Shown here: positions 17,506-26,046 of the stretch, in pieces
Numbering within the stretch: the stretch's first letter is position 1
Layout: every line of letters starts with the position of its first letter
Assembly: GCA_046350455.1 (NCBI GenBank)
Contig: JAXMAM010000001.1
Coordinates: 62,001 to 126,000 of the forward strand
DNA: 64,000 nucleotides
Direction: 5' to 3'
Source: CAZXGD01 sp046350455
GTDB lineage: Bacteria > Planctomycetota > Phycisphaerae > Phycisphaerales > SM1A02
Notes under the pieces: model-generated
Seen by the model: the letters and a program-made list of their open reading frames with translations, nothing else
Told to the model about the DNA's origin: nothing
Databases searched by the model: none
Translations under genes and position numbers: made by a program

Positions 17506-18230
17506 ATGCAGGCCGCCATGGCGCCAAAGGGGACGGCGATGCCATGGCCGATGCAGTTGCCGACGAACTGCAGTTCCACGTGGAGTCCTGCGTAGCGGAG
17601 TTGATGCGCGATGGTCTATCAGAGGACGCCGCACGCGCTGAAGCGCTGCGGAGGTTTGGAGACATGCAGGCCCACGCAGAGGCCTGCCGGCGCCAGGCGC
17701 CAGGAGCACACATGAGCCGGATGATGAAGATCGCCGTGGCCGGGGTTGCTGGAAGCATGGCCGTTGCGCTGGTGACCACCGGACTGCTTGCCTTCAAGCA
17801 GCACGGTGAGCTTGCTGAGGCGCGCGCGTCTCAGAAGCGCGCTGAGGAGCTGGTGGGCAAGATGAACCTGGAGCTCACGCAGCTGCGGGCCGCAGCAGGC
17901 GCGTCGGTGCACGACACCGGCGTGGTCTATGTGGATGGTGTCATTGCACGCCCCGGCGTGTACAGCCTTCCTGCAGTTGGTGATCTGCGCGCGTCGCGGT
18001 TGGTGGCTGCGGCTGGCGGCATCAAGGCAGATGTTCACATCGAAGTGGAACCAGACAGCGAGAGCGATCAGCGGATCAAAGAATGGCAGGCCAAGGGTGC
18101 CACAGTGGTGCCTGGCTACCACCAGCGGCCGGCGCTCCGCGTGCGGCTCAGCCACGCGGATGGCCTGCAGGGGATTGACCCCGTGCTCCGCGCCAATGAC
18201 ATGGTGCGTGTCATCGCGGCCGGCGAGTAG
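17493..18230 (+). CDS. SLBB-like membrane protein with a permease-prefix-like N-terminus
   Basis: Using the GTG at 17493, which has a GGAGG 6 bases upstream and overlaps the padR-type gene, the protein has 245 residues. Residues 15-60 (ELQFHVESCVAELMRDGLS...ALRRFGDM) resemble the cytoplasmic prefix often fused to permeases that are paired with PadR regulators. A single membrane helix follows at about 75-97 (VAGVAGSMAVALVTTGLL), then a short coiled coil, then a domain with GVIARPGVYSLP, which matches SLBB (soluble ligand-binding beta-grasp) motifs of polysaccharide-export proteins. No permease domain is present, so this is an unusual recombination of PadR-partner parts. Function unknown. Confidence 0.68.
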   Translation: MRGLNAGRHGAKGDGDAMADAVADELQFHVESCVAELMRDGLSEDAARAEALRRFGDMQAHAEACRRQAPGAHMSRMMKIAVAGVAGSMAVALVTTGLLAFKQHGELAEARASQKRAEELVGKMNLELTQLRAAAGASVHDTGVVYVDGVIARPGVYSLPAVGDLRASRLVAAAGGIKADVHIEVEPDSESDQRIKEWQAKGATVVPGYHQRPALRVRLSHADGLQGIDPVLRANDMVRVIAAGE

Positions 18231-19431
18231 CCCCCTTGCTGGCCAGCGTGCAGCCCATCAGCTTGTAGAGCACGCGCGCGCCCACGTTGGCGTTCCACTC
18301 GCCGTCGCCGGCGGCTGGCGCCACTTCGCAGAGGTCGAACCCCACCACGCTCTTGCCGCTCTTGGCAAGCACGGCCAGCAGGTGCGCCACCTCTGCAAAG
18401 GTCAAGCCTCCTGGCACTGGCGTACCTGTGGCAGGGCAATGGTCTGGCGTCAGCCCATCAATGTCAAACGAGATGTACACCTTGCTGGGCAGCGTCTTCA
18501 CGATGTCCTTGCAGATGGCGTTCCACGCAGCGCGTGCGCCACCGGCGGCCTGGCGGTCGCGCAGGTCTTGGTCGTAGAAGCAGCGCACGCGCCCCTTGGA
18601 CTGCTCCACAAACTGTCGCTCGCGCATGCCAAAGTCGCGGATGCCCACCTGGGTGAGCCGTGCCACGCCTGGCAAGCGCGTCATCACGTTGTGAAAGATG
18701 CTGGCGTGCGACCAGGTGAACCCCTCAAACTCCTTGCGCAGGTCTGCATGCGCATCAATCTGCAGGATGCCCAGGCCGGGATGCTTCTCCGCCAGCGTCT
18801 GGATGAGCGCAAATGGACTGGCGTGGTCTCCTCCCAGGAGCGCTGGAATGGCGCCGCGCTTGATGATCTCTGCGGCGCGCGCGCCCACCATGCGGTGCAC
18901 CTGCATGCTGGCTGCGTTCACCGCTTCGGCGGCCTTGGCATGCGCACGATTGCCAGGCTGCACGCCGCCGGCACGGAGCACTGACTCGGCTACCTTGCGG
19001 GCGGCCGTTGACAGCGCGGCTACATCCCGCGGGATGGGGAGCATGGCGATGCCTGCCTGCCAGATGGGGCCGTACTGCAGGTCCTCCAGGTCCACCTGCT
19101 TGCTGGCTTCCAGCACAGCGGCTGGGCCGCGCGCGGTGCCGGGCCGGTAGCTGGTGGTGGCGTCAAAGGGCACAGGGATGACCACCAGGGCCGCCTCCTG
19201 CACGGGCGTGGAGAGCCCGAACAGCCCGTCTCCAGTCGCTGCAGAATCCGGATCAAAGTTGATCTGATTTTTGCATGCCGCCGGGCGAGGGGTCCCGCCG
19301 GGATGGCTGGCGCGCGTGGCGGGTGTGGCGTGCGCGGCGGGATTGGCACGCTTGGCACGGTTGGCGCGCTCGGCACGATTGGCGCGCTGGGTGTGGTGGG
19401 TGGTGCGGCCGGAAGGGGAGGTGGAGGCCAT
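18211..19431 (-). CDS. Agmatinase/arginase (ureohydrolase) family protein
   Basis: A 406-residue manganese ureohydrolase. The metal ligands are all visible: GGDHASP, QIDAHADLR and SFDIDGLTPD, plus the C-terminal GFDLCEVAP. The likely reaction is hydrolysis of agmatine (or arginine/guanidino compounds) to release urea; agmatinase is the best guess because VNP/AP motifs of this kind are common in SpeB. The N-terminus carries about 50 low-complexity residues (repeats of ANRAxR) not found in typical members; a later start is possible. It converges with the SLBB-like gene and overlaps it by 20 bases. Confidence 0.83.
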   Translation of the reverse strand: MASTSPSGRTTHHTQRANRAERANRAKRANPAAHATPATRASHPGGTPRPAACKNQINFDPDSAATGDGLFGLSTPVQEAALVVIPVPFDATTSYRPGTARGPAAVLEASKQVDLEDLQYGPIWQAGIAMLPIPRDVAALSTAARKVAESVLRAGGVQPGNRAHAKAAEAVNAASMQVHRMVGARAAEIIKRGAIPALLGGDHASPFALIQTLAEKHPGLGILQIDAHADLRKEFEGFTWSHASIFHNVMTRLPGVARLTQVGIRDFGMRERQFVEQSKGRVRCFYDQDLRDRQAAGGARAAWNAICKDIVKTLPSKVYISFDIDGLTPDHCPATGTPVPGGLTFAEVAHLLAVLAKSGKSVVGFDLCEVAPAAGDGEWNANVGARVLYKLMGCTLASKGATRRPR

Positions 19432-19718
19432 TTTCGCACTGTAGAGGCGCGAAGGGTGCCCTGCGCAGGCGTGCCCTGCGCAGGCGCGCGTGGCGCAGAT
19501 GCGCCCTGTGGCCACGCGGGGGCGGCGGTGGGGCGCTGGGATGCACCCGCTCTGCAAGGGTCGTATTGACAAGGAGTTGTGTGACACCCCGGAGGGTGGC
19601 CTGGGATTCTCACAGGGTCTGAACACGCCGGCGGAGCCACAGCACAGGGCGAGCTTCTGGCGGGAGGTAGCCTTTGGGCTCGTCGTCGCGCGTCATTCAC
19701 GAGATCTGGAGGTCAGAC

Positions 19719-22211
19719 ATGAGCCTTGCCTGTCGGTCGCTGCGTGTGGTCGCCCTGTTTTTCACTGGTGCAATCTCGCTGGGGGTTGCGAACGCGGCGC
19801 AGGCGCAGGTGATGACTGGCGCGCCAGGCGCACCTGGCACGCGGGAGTTCCCAGACTCGCGCACGCTGCCGCTGCCCAAGCCAAAGTTCGACGGGCAGAT
19901 CATGCCCAACCTCATCGACAGCACGCCCAGCTGGCCAGCCACCATCGCGCCGCCAGAGGGCGCCCCCAACGTGCTGCTCATCCTGATTGACGACGCTGGC
20001 TTTGGTTCCAATGCGGTGTTCGGCGGCATAGTGCCCACGCCAGCGCTGGACAAGATTGCCAAGCGCGGCATCCGGTACACGCAGATGCACAACACAGCCC
20101 TGTGCTCGCCCACGCGCGCAGCGCTGCTGACCGGCCGCAACCACCATGCGGTGAGCTACGGCGATGTGGCCGAAGGAGCTGTGGGTTACCCCGGCTATGA
20201 CACCGTGACTGGCCCAGACTGCGCGCACCTGGCCATGACGCTGAAGCAGAATGGGTACGCCACGGCCTGGTTTGGCAAGAACCACAACGTGCCCATCTGG
20301 ACTGCCACGCCCATGGGGCCGTTTGATCAATGGCCCGTGGGGCTGGGATACGACTACTTCTACGGGTTCGTGGGCGGCGACACCAGCCAGTGGCAGCCAG
20401 GAAACCTGTTCCGCAACACCACGCCCATCCACCCCTATGACGGGCATCCAGGCTGGAACCTGGTGACCGCCATGGCGGACGACGCCATCGAGTACATCCA
20501 CACGCAGACGTCCACCAATCCCAAGCGCCCGTGGTTCATCCACTATGCGCCGGGCGCCACGCATGCGCCGCACCACCCCACCCAGGAGTGGGTGGACCGC
20601 ATCAGTGCCATGCACCTCTTTGACGACGGCTGGGAGAAAGTGCGCGAGCGCATCTTTGAGAACCAGAAGAAGCTGGGCGTCATTCCGTCGAACGCTGTCC
20701 TGCCAGAGTGGCCATCATTCCTGCCCAAGTGGGACTCGCTGAATGCAGACCAGAAGAAGCTGTACCTGAAGCAGATCGAGACCTGGGCTGCATACATGGG
20801 CTACGTGGACAACGAGACCGGACGCGTGGTGGAGACGCTGGAGAAGCTGGGCCTGGCGGACAACACGCTCATCATCTGGGTGTGCGGTGACAACGGCATG
20901 AGCGGCGAAGGCTCCATGAACGGCACGCCCAATGAAGTGGCCTACTTCAACGGCTTTGCCTTCACGGTGGAGCAGATGCTTCCGTTCATGCCAGTGTGGG
21001 GAACAGACAAGACGTACCCGCACTTTGCAGTGCCGTGGGCCTTTGCCATGGACACGCCATATCGCTGGATCAAGCAGGTGGCTTCGCACCTGGGCGGCAC
21101 GCGCACGGGCGCAGTCATGGCCTGGCCCAAGCGCATCAAGGACGCTGGCGGCATCCGCAACCAGTTCCACCATGTGATTGACATTGCCCCCACGGTGCTG
21201 GACGCCATCGGCATTCCGCAGCCCACGTTTGTGAACGGCATCCAGCAGCGCCCATATGACGGCGTGAGCATGACCTACACGTGGGACAAGGGCAATGCCA
21301 ACGCACCCACCACGCACACCACGCAGTACTTTGAGATCTTTGGCAACCGCGCCATCTACCACGATGGCTGGTACGCGTGCACCACGCCGGCTGTCTATCC
21401 ATGGCAGGGCATCACCGCCACGCCGCCCACCGACGTGATGAACGGCTACCAGTGGGAGCTGTACAACCTGAAGGACGACCCCACGCAGGTGAACAACCTG
21501 GCGGCCAAGGAGCCAGAGCGCCTGCGCATGATGCAGGAGCTGTGGCTCATCGAGGCCACGCGCAACAACGTGCTGCCGCTGAACAACTCGCAGCTGCCGG
21601 TGCTGACAGCGTTGCGTCCCGGCCCAGCCGCAGAGCGCACGCACTTTGTCTACACCGCCCCCATGATGTCCACGCAGTTTGCGGCAGCGCCTTCCATCAT
21701 CAACCGCTCGTACAAGATCACAGCCGAGTTTGAGGTGCCAGCCAGCGGTGCCAACGGCGTGCTGGTCACGGAGGGTGGCCGGTTCAGCGGCTATGGCCTG
21801 TACCTGAAGGACGGCAAGCCCACCTTCACCATGAACCTGCTGGACATCGAGCGCCCCAAGTGGCAGTCCCCAGACGCGCTGAAGCCAGGCAAGCACACGG
21901 TGGTGTTTGAGTGGACGATGGCTCCGCAGGGCGCAGCGCTGGCCCGCGGCGGCACCGGCACGCTGACCGTAGACGGCAAGAAGGTGGCGGAGAAGACCCT
22001 GCCGCACACGCAGCCAGTGATCTTTGCCTGGGACGAGACCTTTGACGTTGGCCTGGACACTGGCACCTCCGTGGACGACGCGGACTACCAGGTGCCGTTT
22101 GCCTTCACCGGTGTGTTTGGCACGGTGACCATTGACCTGGGCGCGCTCACTGCGACCCCAGAGGCCATTCGCACTATGATGGAGGAGGCAGCCAAGAAGC
22201 GCGACCGCTGA
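19719..22211 (+). CDS. Arylsulfatase, sulfatase family type I
   Basis: An 830-residue exported sulfatase. A signal peptide (VVALFFTGAISLGVANAAQAQ) follows the ATG at 19719, which has GGAGG upstream. The calcium site is LILIDDAGFGSN, and the formylglycine signature is ALCSPTRAALLTGRN, in which the cysteine is converted to formylglycine. GKNHN and DNG (CGDNGMS) complete the active site. The size and the C-terminal 200-residue beta-rich extension match large AtsA-type arylsulfatases. The enzyme should desulfate organic sulfate esters, perhaps polysaccharides, in the periplasm. No sulfatase-maturing enzyme lies in the window. Confidence 0.92.
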   Translation: MSLACRSLRVVALFFTGAISLGVANAAQAQVMTGAPGAPGTREFPDSRTLPLPKPKFDGQIMPNLIDSTPSWPATIAPPEGAPNVLLILIDDAGFGSNAVFGGIVPTPALDKIAKRGIRYTQMHNTALCSPTRAALLTGRNHHAVSYGDVAEGAVGYPGYDTVTGPDCAHLAMTLKQNGYATAWFGKNHNVPIWTATPMGPFDQWPVGLGYDYFYGFVGGDTSQWQPGNLFRNTTPIHPYDGHPGWNLVTAMADDAIEYIHTQTSTNPKRPWFIHYAPGATHAPHHPTQEWVDRISAMHLFDDGWEKVRERIFENQKKLGVIPSNAVLPEWPSFLPKWDSLNADQKKLYLKQIETWAAYMGYVDNETGRVVETLEKLGLADNTLIIWVCGDNGMSGEGSMNGTPNEVAYFNGFAFTVEQMLPFMPVWGTDKTYPHFAVPWAFAMDTPYRWIKQVASHLGGTRTGAVMAWPKRIKDAGGIRNQFHHVIDIAPTVLDAIGIPQPTFVNGIQQRPYDGVSMTYTWDKGNANAPTTHTTQYFEIFGNRAIYHDGWYACTTPAVYPWQGITATPPTDVMNGYQWELYNLKDDPTQVNNLAAKEPERLRMMQELWLIEATRNNVLPLNNSQLPVLTALRPGPAAERTHFVYTAPMMSTQFAAAPSIINRSYKITAEFEVPASGANGVLVTEGGRFSGYGLYLKDGKPTFTMNLLDIERPKWQSPDALKPGKHTVVFEWTMAPQGAALARGGTGTLTVDGKKVAEKTLPHTQPVIFAWDETFDVGLDTGTSVDDADYQVPFAFTGVFGTVTIDLGALTATPEAIRTMMEEAAKKRDR

Positions 22212-22246
22212 CCGCGGCGCGCCGCTGCCAGGGAGCTATCGCAGCC

Positions 22247-23152
22247 ATGGGCAAGATCAAGCGTTCCGGTGAGTTGTTCGTGCAGGCTTGGGGTGTGCTG
22301 AAGGGCGACCCAGCCCTGGCCATGTTCCCCATCATCAGCTCGGTGGCCACGCTGGCGGTTGTTGCCAGCTTTGTGCTGCCGGTGGTGCTGAGCCCGGAAC
22401 TGCGAGAGACCTTCACCGGCGTGCTGGAATCCCAGGGCCGCCACAGCTCGCACGCCGCGGCCCAGGACGGCCAGGCGGTGAGCGCTGGCGGGCGCGTGCT
22501 GGTGCTGGGCATCATGTTTGCGTTCTATCTGGTCACCAGCTTTGTCACCATCTTCTTCAACGCAGCGCTCCTGGGCGCAGCAGACCGCAAGTTCCGCGGT
22601 GAACCCACTGGCGTGGGCGTCGGCATCAGCGTGGCCATGAGCCGCCTGCCGCAGATCATTGGCTGGTCCATCCTGAGCGCGATTGTGGGAACCATCCTGC
22701 GTGCGCTCGAGGAGCGCGTGGGCTTCCTGGGCCGCATTGTCATCGGCTTGCTGGGCGTGGGCTGGGCCATTGCCAGCTACTTCGCAGTGCCAGCACTGGT
22801 GCTGGAAGGCGTGGGGCCGTTTGAGGCGGTGAAGCGCTCTGTGTCGGCCATCCGCAAGTCATGGGGCGAAGGCCTGGTGCTGGCTGTGGGCTTTGGCGTG
22901 GCTGGCTTCCTGGTCACGCTGCTGGTGCTGGCGTTCATCGCGGGCGGAATCGTGCTTGGCATCATGACGGAAAGCGTGGCGCTGGGCATCGCAGTTGGTT
23001 CGCTGGGTGTGCTGCTGCTGCTGGCCTGGGCGGTGGTGGCCAGCACGCTGAAGACCATCGTGCAGATGGCGCTGTACCGGTACGCAGTGGATGGCGTGGT
23101 GCCCAACGGGTTCCAGCAGTCCTCGCTGGCGGGAGCGTTTGCGCGGAAGTAA
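22247..23152 (+). CDS. DUF6159-like multipass membrane protein
   Basis: A 301-residue protein with five to six membrane helices. The N-terminal KRSGELFVQAWGVLKGDPALAMFP followed by a first helix matches the DUF6159/YciC-like group (helix of the type SW..L..D..L..FP). Helices lie at about residues 30-50, 88-108, 140-160, 165-185, 215-245 and 250-275. Members have no known function; glycerophosphate or envelope roles have been proposed. GGGAG lies upstream of the ATG. It follows the sulfatase by 35 bases and may be cotranscribed. Confidence 0.7.
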   Translation: MGKIKRSGELFVQAWGVLKGDPALAMFPIISSVATLAVVASFVLPVVLSPELRETFTGVLESQGRHSSHAAAQDGQAVSAGGRVLVLGIMFAFYLVTSFVTIFFNAALLGAADRKFRGEPTGVGVGISVAMSRLPQIIGWSILSAIVGTILRALEERVGFLGRIVIGLLGVGWAIASYFAVPALVLEGVGPFEAVKRSVSAIRKSWGEGLVLAVGFGVAGFLVTLLVLAFIAGGIVLGIMTESVALGIAVGSLGVLLLLAWAVVASTLKTIVQMALYRYAVDGVVPNGFQQSSLAGAFARK

Positions 23153-23213
23153 GTTGCCAGCGCGCGCGGGTGACTGGTCCGCGCCATGTGACTGATCCGC
23201 ACGGTATGACGGT

Positions 23214-24536
23214 TCAAGGCTGTGGCATGGTCACGTCTTGCTTGAAGAACTGCACCTCGGCGCGCAGGTAGCAGGTGAAGTCCACGGTGCTCTCGGCAGC
23301 CTGCTGGGAGGCCCGCAGCAGCACGTCTACTTGCTGGCCTGGAGCATTGCTTGCGGGCCAATCTCCGCCCATGGAGTGGCCCCATGAACCAGTTGGATGA
23401 TTGCACAGCGTGCCAATGCGCACCCATGGATCACTGGGGGTGCTGGAGTTCCGCGCGAACACCTCGAACGCCAGTGGATGCTGGGACCCCACGCCACTGA
23501 ACGACAGCCCCAGATGGCCCTGCCGTCCCGATGGGCTCCAGGTCACCCGGTCCAGGCGCAGTGACTTGCGGAGCGCAGCAGCAGCCTCTTCATCGTCTAT
23601 GGGTTGCGCGGTGGCGGCTCCTGCAGGCACCACCAGCGACACCAGCGGATACGACTCCTCCCACGTTGCAATGGTTGGCTGTCCCAGGCGGATGGTCAGT
23701 TTGAGCACTCGCACCTGCACTAGCGTGCCACACTGCGCGGTCTCCAGATCCAGCCAGTTGGTGGTGGTTGAGTTGCGGCTGATGTCGCTGGTGCTGCCTC
23801 GCTCTGAGAAGCCTCCGTCTGCATGGTCTTCGCGCACGCTGATCTCAAGCGGCCCAATGGTGCCTTGGCCAAGCCGCGTGGCGCGCGACTCAACCTTGGC
23901 GGGCAGCTTGCGTCCGGCCTGCACCACAGGTCGAGCAGCCACGGTCAACTCCAATGCCTGTCTGGCGTAGGTGGCCCAGTCAGCAGGTGCCAGCCGCGCT
24001 GAAGTATGCGCTGATTCCACCAGCGAACCCCACGCAGGCTCCCACGGCTGAGAGCGGTCTGCTTGCAGCGCCAGCGCACGCTGCACCAGTGCATCAAGGT
24101 CTGCTTGCGGCAGCGCATTGGATGGCACCCGGCTTGCAAGCTCATTCAGCGCAGGGACCTCCAGCTGGGGAGACCAGCGGGTCTCCAGCATGAGCGCCCA
24201 GTTTGGCAGCGCTGCCTGCACAGCGGGCGATGCAAAGCGGCTGCTGCCCACAATCAGGCCCAGCACACACGCACTTGCCAGGCCCATCACTCCCAGCAGC
24301 ATGGCCAGCGGCCGCCGCCTGCGCAGATGCGGCAGCACCGCGCGGGGCGCGGCAAGGTCTGCGCCGCACTCTGGGCAGCGCACAGCAGGGCTGGCGGCGA
24401 TGGTGCTGGCCGCCAGGTCATACCGGCAGCGGCGGCACGTGGGCCCAACGCGCAACACGGTGCCACGCACGCCCCAGCCAGCGAGCGCAAGCCCACAGGC
24501 ACCCAGCAGCAGCAGCCCAGCGGTCTCGAGGGTCAT
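23214..24536 (-). CDS. Zinc-ribbon membrane protein of unknown function
   Basis: A 440-residue protein with a hydrophobic N-terminus, a zinc ribbon at about residues 35-65 (CRRCRYDL ... CPECGADL) and a membrane helix just after it (AMLLGVMGLASACVLGLIVG). The long C-terminal part is beta-rich with many TW/TTN segments and no catalytic motif. This architecture (CxxCxYDL, CPECG, one helix, large outer domain) recurs twice more in this window, at 29387-31015 and 55275-56918. It is a lineage-specific family of unknown function; the ribbon is probably cytoplasmic. Confidence 0.65.
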   Translation of the reverse strand: MTLETAGLLLLGACGLALAGWGVRGTVLRVGPTCRRCRYDLAASTIAASPAVRCPECGADLAAPRAVLPHLRRRRPLAMLLGVMGLASACVLGLIVGSSRFASPAVQAALPNWALMLETRWSPQLEVPALNELASRVPSNALPQADLDALVQRALALQADRSQPWEPAWGSLVESAHTSARLAPADWATYARQALELTVAARPVVQAGRKLPAKVESRATRLGQGTIGPLEISVREDHADGGFSERGSTSDISRNSTTTNWLDLETAQCGTLVQVRVLKLTIRLGQPTIATWEESYPLVSLVVPAGAATAQPIDDEEAAAALRKSLRLDRVTWSPSGRQGHLGLSFSGVGSQHPLAFEVFARNSSTPSDPWVRIGTLCNHPTGSWGHSMGGDWPASNAPGQQVDVLLRASQQAAESTVDFTCYLRAEVQFFKQDVTMPQP

Positions 24537-24563
24537 GGACGCTGCATAGCGTAGCTGGCGTGC

Positions 24564-25919
24564 TCAGCCAGTCCACGCTGCCAGCATGATGCCCAGGTCT
24601 GTGCCGTCTACCAGCAGGTCGTTGTTCAGGTCTGCAGCGCAGTTGTTGCACACGCCCCACGCGCTCAGCAGCAGGCCCAGGTCTGTGCCGTCCACGTGGC
24701 CGTCGCAGTTCAGGTCTGCTTCTGCGCAGGCAGGGCAGCCGTTCCACTGCGCAATGCTGGCAGCAGGCGTGGCGCCAACCATGCTGAACGCGCCGCCCAC
24801 GCAGAGTGATTGCGATCCGTCAGGATTGTGCAAGGCGTACAGCGCGCGCACACCGCCGTTGGGCTGCTGAGGCAGCTCCTGCCAGCCAGTTCCAGTCCAC
24901 TTGGCCAGCATGCGCGTGGGCACGCCACCGCTGGTGGTGAAGTCGCCGCCTGCGTACAGCGCAGGGCCAGTGCCGTCGTCGAACTGCCCAAACGACATTA
25001 CGTTGTTGGTGAGGCCAGCGCCGGCAGCCACCCAGTTGGTGCCGTCCCAGCGCGCAACATTCAGTGAAGGAGCGCCAAAGAAGCCACCGGCGAAAAGCTG
25101 TGGGCCTGCGGGTGTCTGCAGCACGCCCAGCGCATACAGCTGCAGTGCGTTGATGCCAGCGCCCATGGCGCTCCACGCGCCTGCGCGCCAGCGGGCCACC
25201 ATCTTCACGGGCTGCCCGCCTGCGGTGGTGAAGATGCCTGCTGCGATCAGCGAAGGGCCAGCAGGATTGCCATCGCTGAGGCCAGCCAGCGCGTACACGC
25301 TGGAGCCCACGCCCAAGCCGAGCGGTGCCCACGTGGTGCCGTTCCACTTGGCTACGCGATTGGCGGCCACGCCGCTGATGACTGTGAAGTTGCCACCGGC
25401 ATACAGCGCGGGTCCGCTGCCAGAGGTGTCGTCGTAGACACACAGCGTGCGCACGGAGCCGGGCGTGGGCGTCATGGCGCCCGTGCCCACAGGAGCCCAG
25501 CGTGCGCCATTCCACTTGGCGATGCCCTCTGCTGTCACGCCGTCCATGCTGCCAAACTGGCCACCGGCGTAGAGCTCAGGACCGTTGCCAGTGCCGTCGT
25601 CAAAGACGGTGAGCGCGTAGACGCCAAGCAGCGGGTTGCTGCCTGCCACGCCAGTGCCCACTGACTGCCAGGTGCTGCCAGTCCAGCGGGCGATGCCGTG
25701 CACCGTCTGCCCGCCCATGACGGTGAACTGCCCGCCGGCGTAGAGGGCTGGTCCACTGCCGTCGTCGTACTCCACCAAGGCGTGCACGAAGTGGTCAGCG
25801 CCGGTGTCGAGCGTGGTCCAGTACGGGCCGCACTCTTGGCCAGCGCGCGCAGAGGAGGTTGCGAATGCCGCCAGAAACGCAGCGCCCAACAGAGTGGCCC
25901 AGCCCACGAGGTGTCTCAT
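24564..25919 (-). CDS. Secreted beta-propeller-repeat protein with dockerin-like C-terminus
   Basis: A 451-residue exported protein. A signal peptide (VGWATLLGAAFLAAFATSSARAG) is followed by six or seven repeats of about 55-60 residues, each with a core of the form W.G..W...G.G........ALYAGG.F, which resembles Kelch/delta-60-type propeller blades. The C-terminus has two dockerin-like loops, CDGHVDGTDLGLLLSAWG and NDLLVDGTDLGIMLAAW. I used the ATG at 25919, which directly precedes the signal peptide; the upstream open frame is noise. Likely a secreted binding protein; ligand unknown. Confidence 0.82.
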   Translation of the reverse strand: MRHLVGWATLLGAAFLAAFATSSARAGQECGPYWTTLDTGADHFVHALVEYDDGSGPALYAGGQFTVMGGQTVHGIARWTGSTWQSVGTGVAGSNPLLGVYALTVFDDGTGNGPELYAGGQFGSMDGVTAEGIAKWNGARWAPVGTGAMTPTPGSVRTLCVYDDTSGSGPALYAGGNFTVISGVAANRVAKWNGTTWAPLGLGVGSSVYALAGLSDGNPAGPSLIAAGIFTTAGGQPVKMVARWRAGAWSAMGAGINALQLYALGVLQTPAGPQLFAGGFFGAPSLNVARWDGTNWVAAGAGLTNNVMSFGQFDDGTGPALYAGGDFTTSGGVPTRMLAKWTGTGWQELPQQPNGGVRALYALHNPDGSQSLCVGGAFSMVGATPAASIAQWNGCPACAEADLNCDGHVDGTDLGLLLSAWGVCNNCAADLNNDLLVDGTDLGIMLAAWTG

Positions 25920-26046
25920 GCAGCACAGTGTGCCACAGGCGCGCAGAACTCCAGTGGCAGCAAGTGGTTGCAGCGCCATTATGCGGACCAGCGCAACGTA
26001 AACTGTTGGCCCAGTTGCGTTCCCAGCAGCTCCTGAGGAGAACCCC

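Noticed and set aside
23160..23215. Possible tRNA-like GGTTCAA sequence near 23212
   Set aside because: No cloverleaf can be drawn; the motif lies at the end of a coding sequence.
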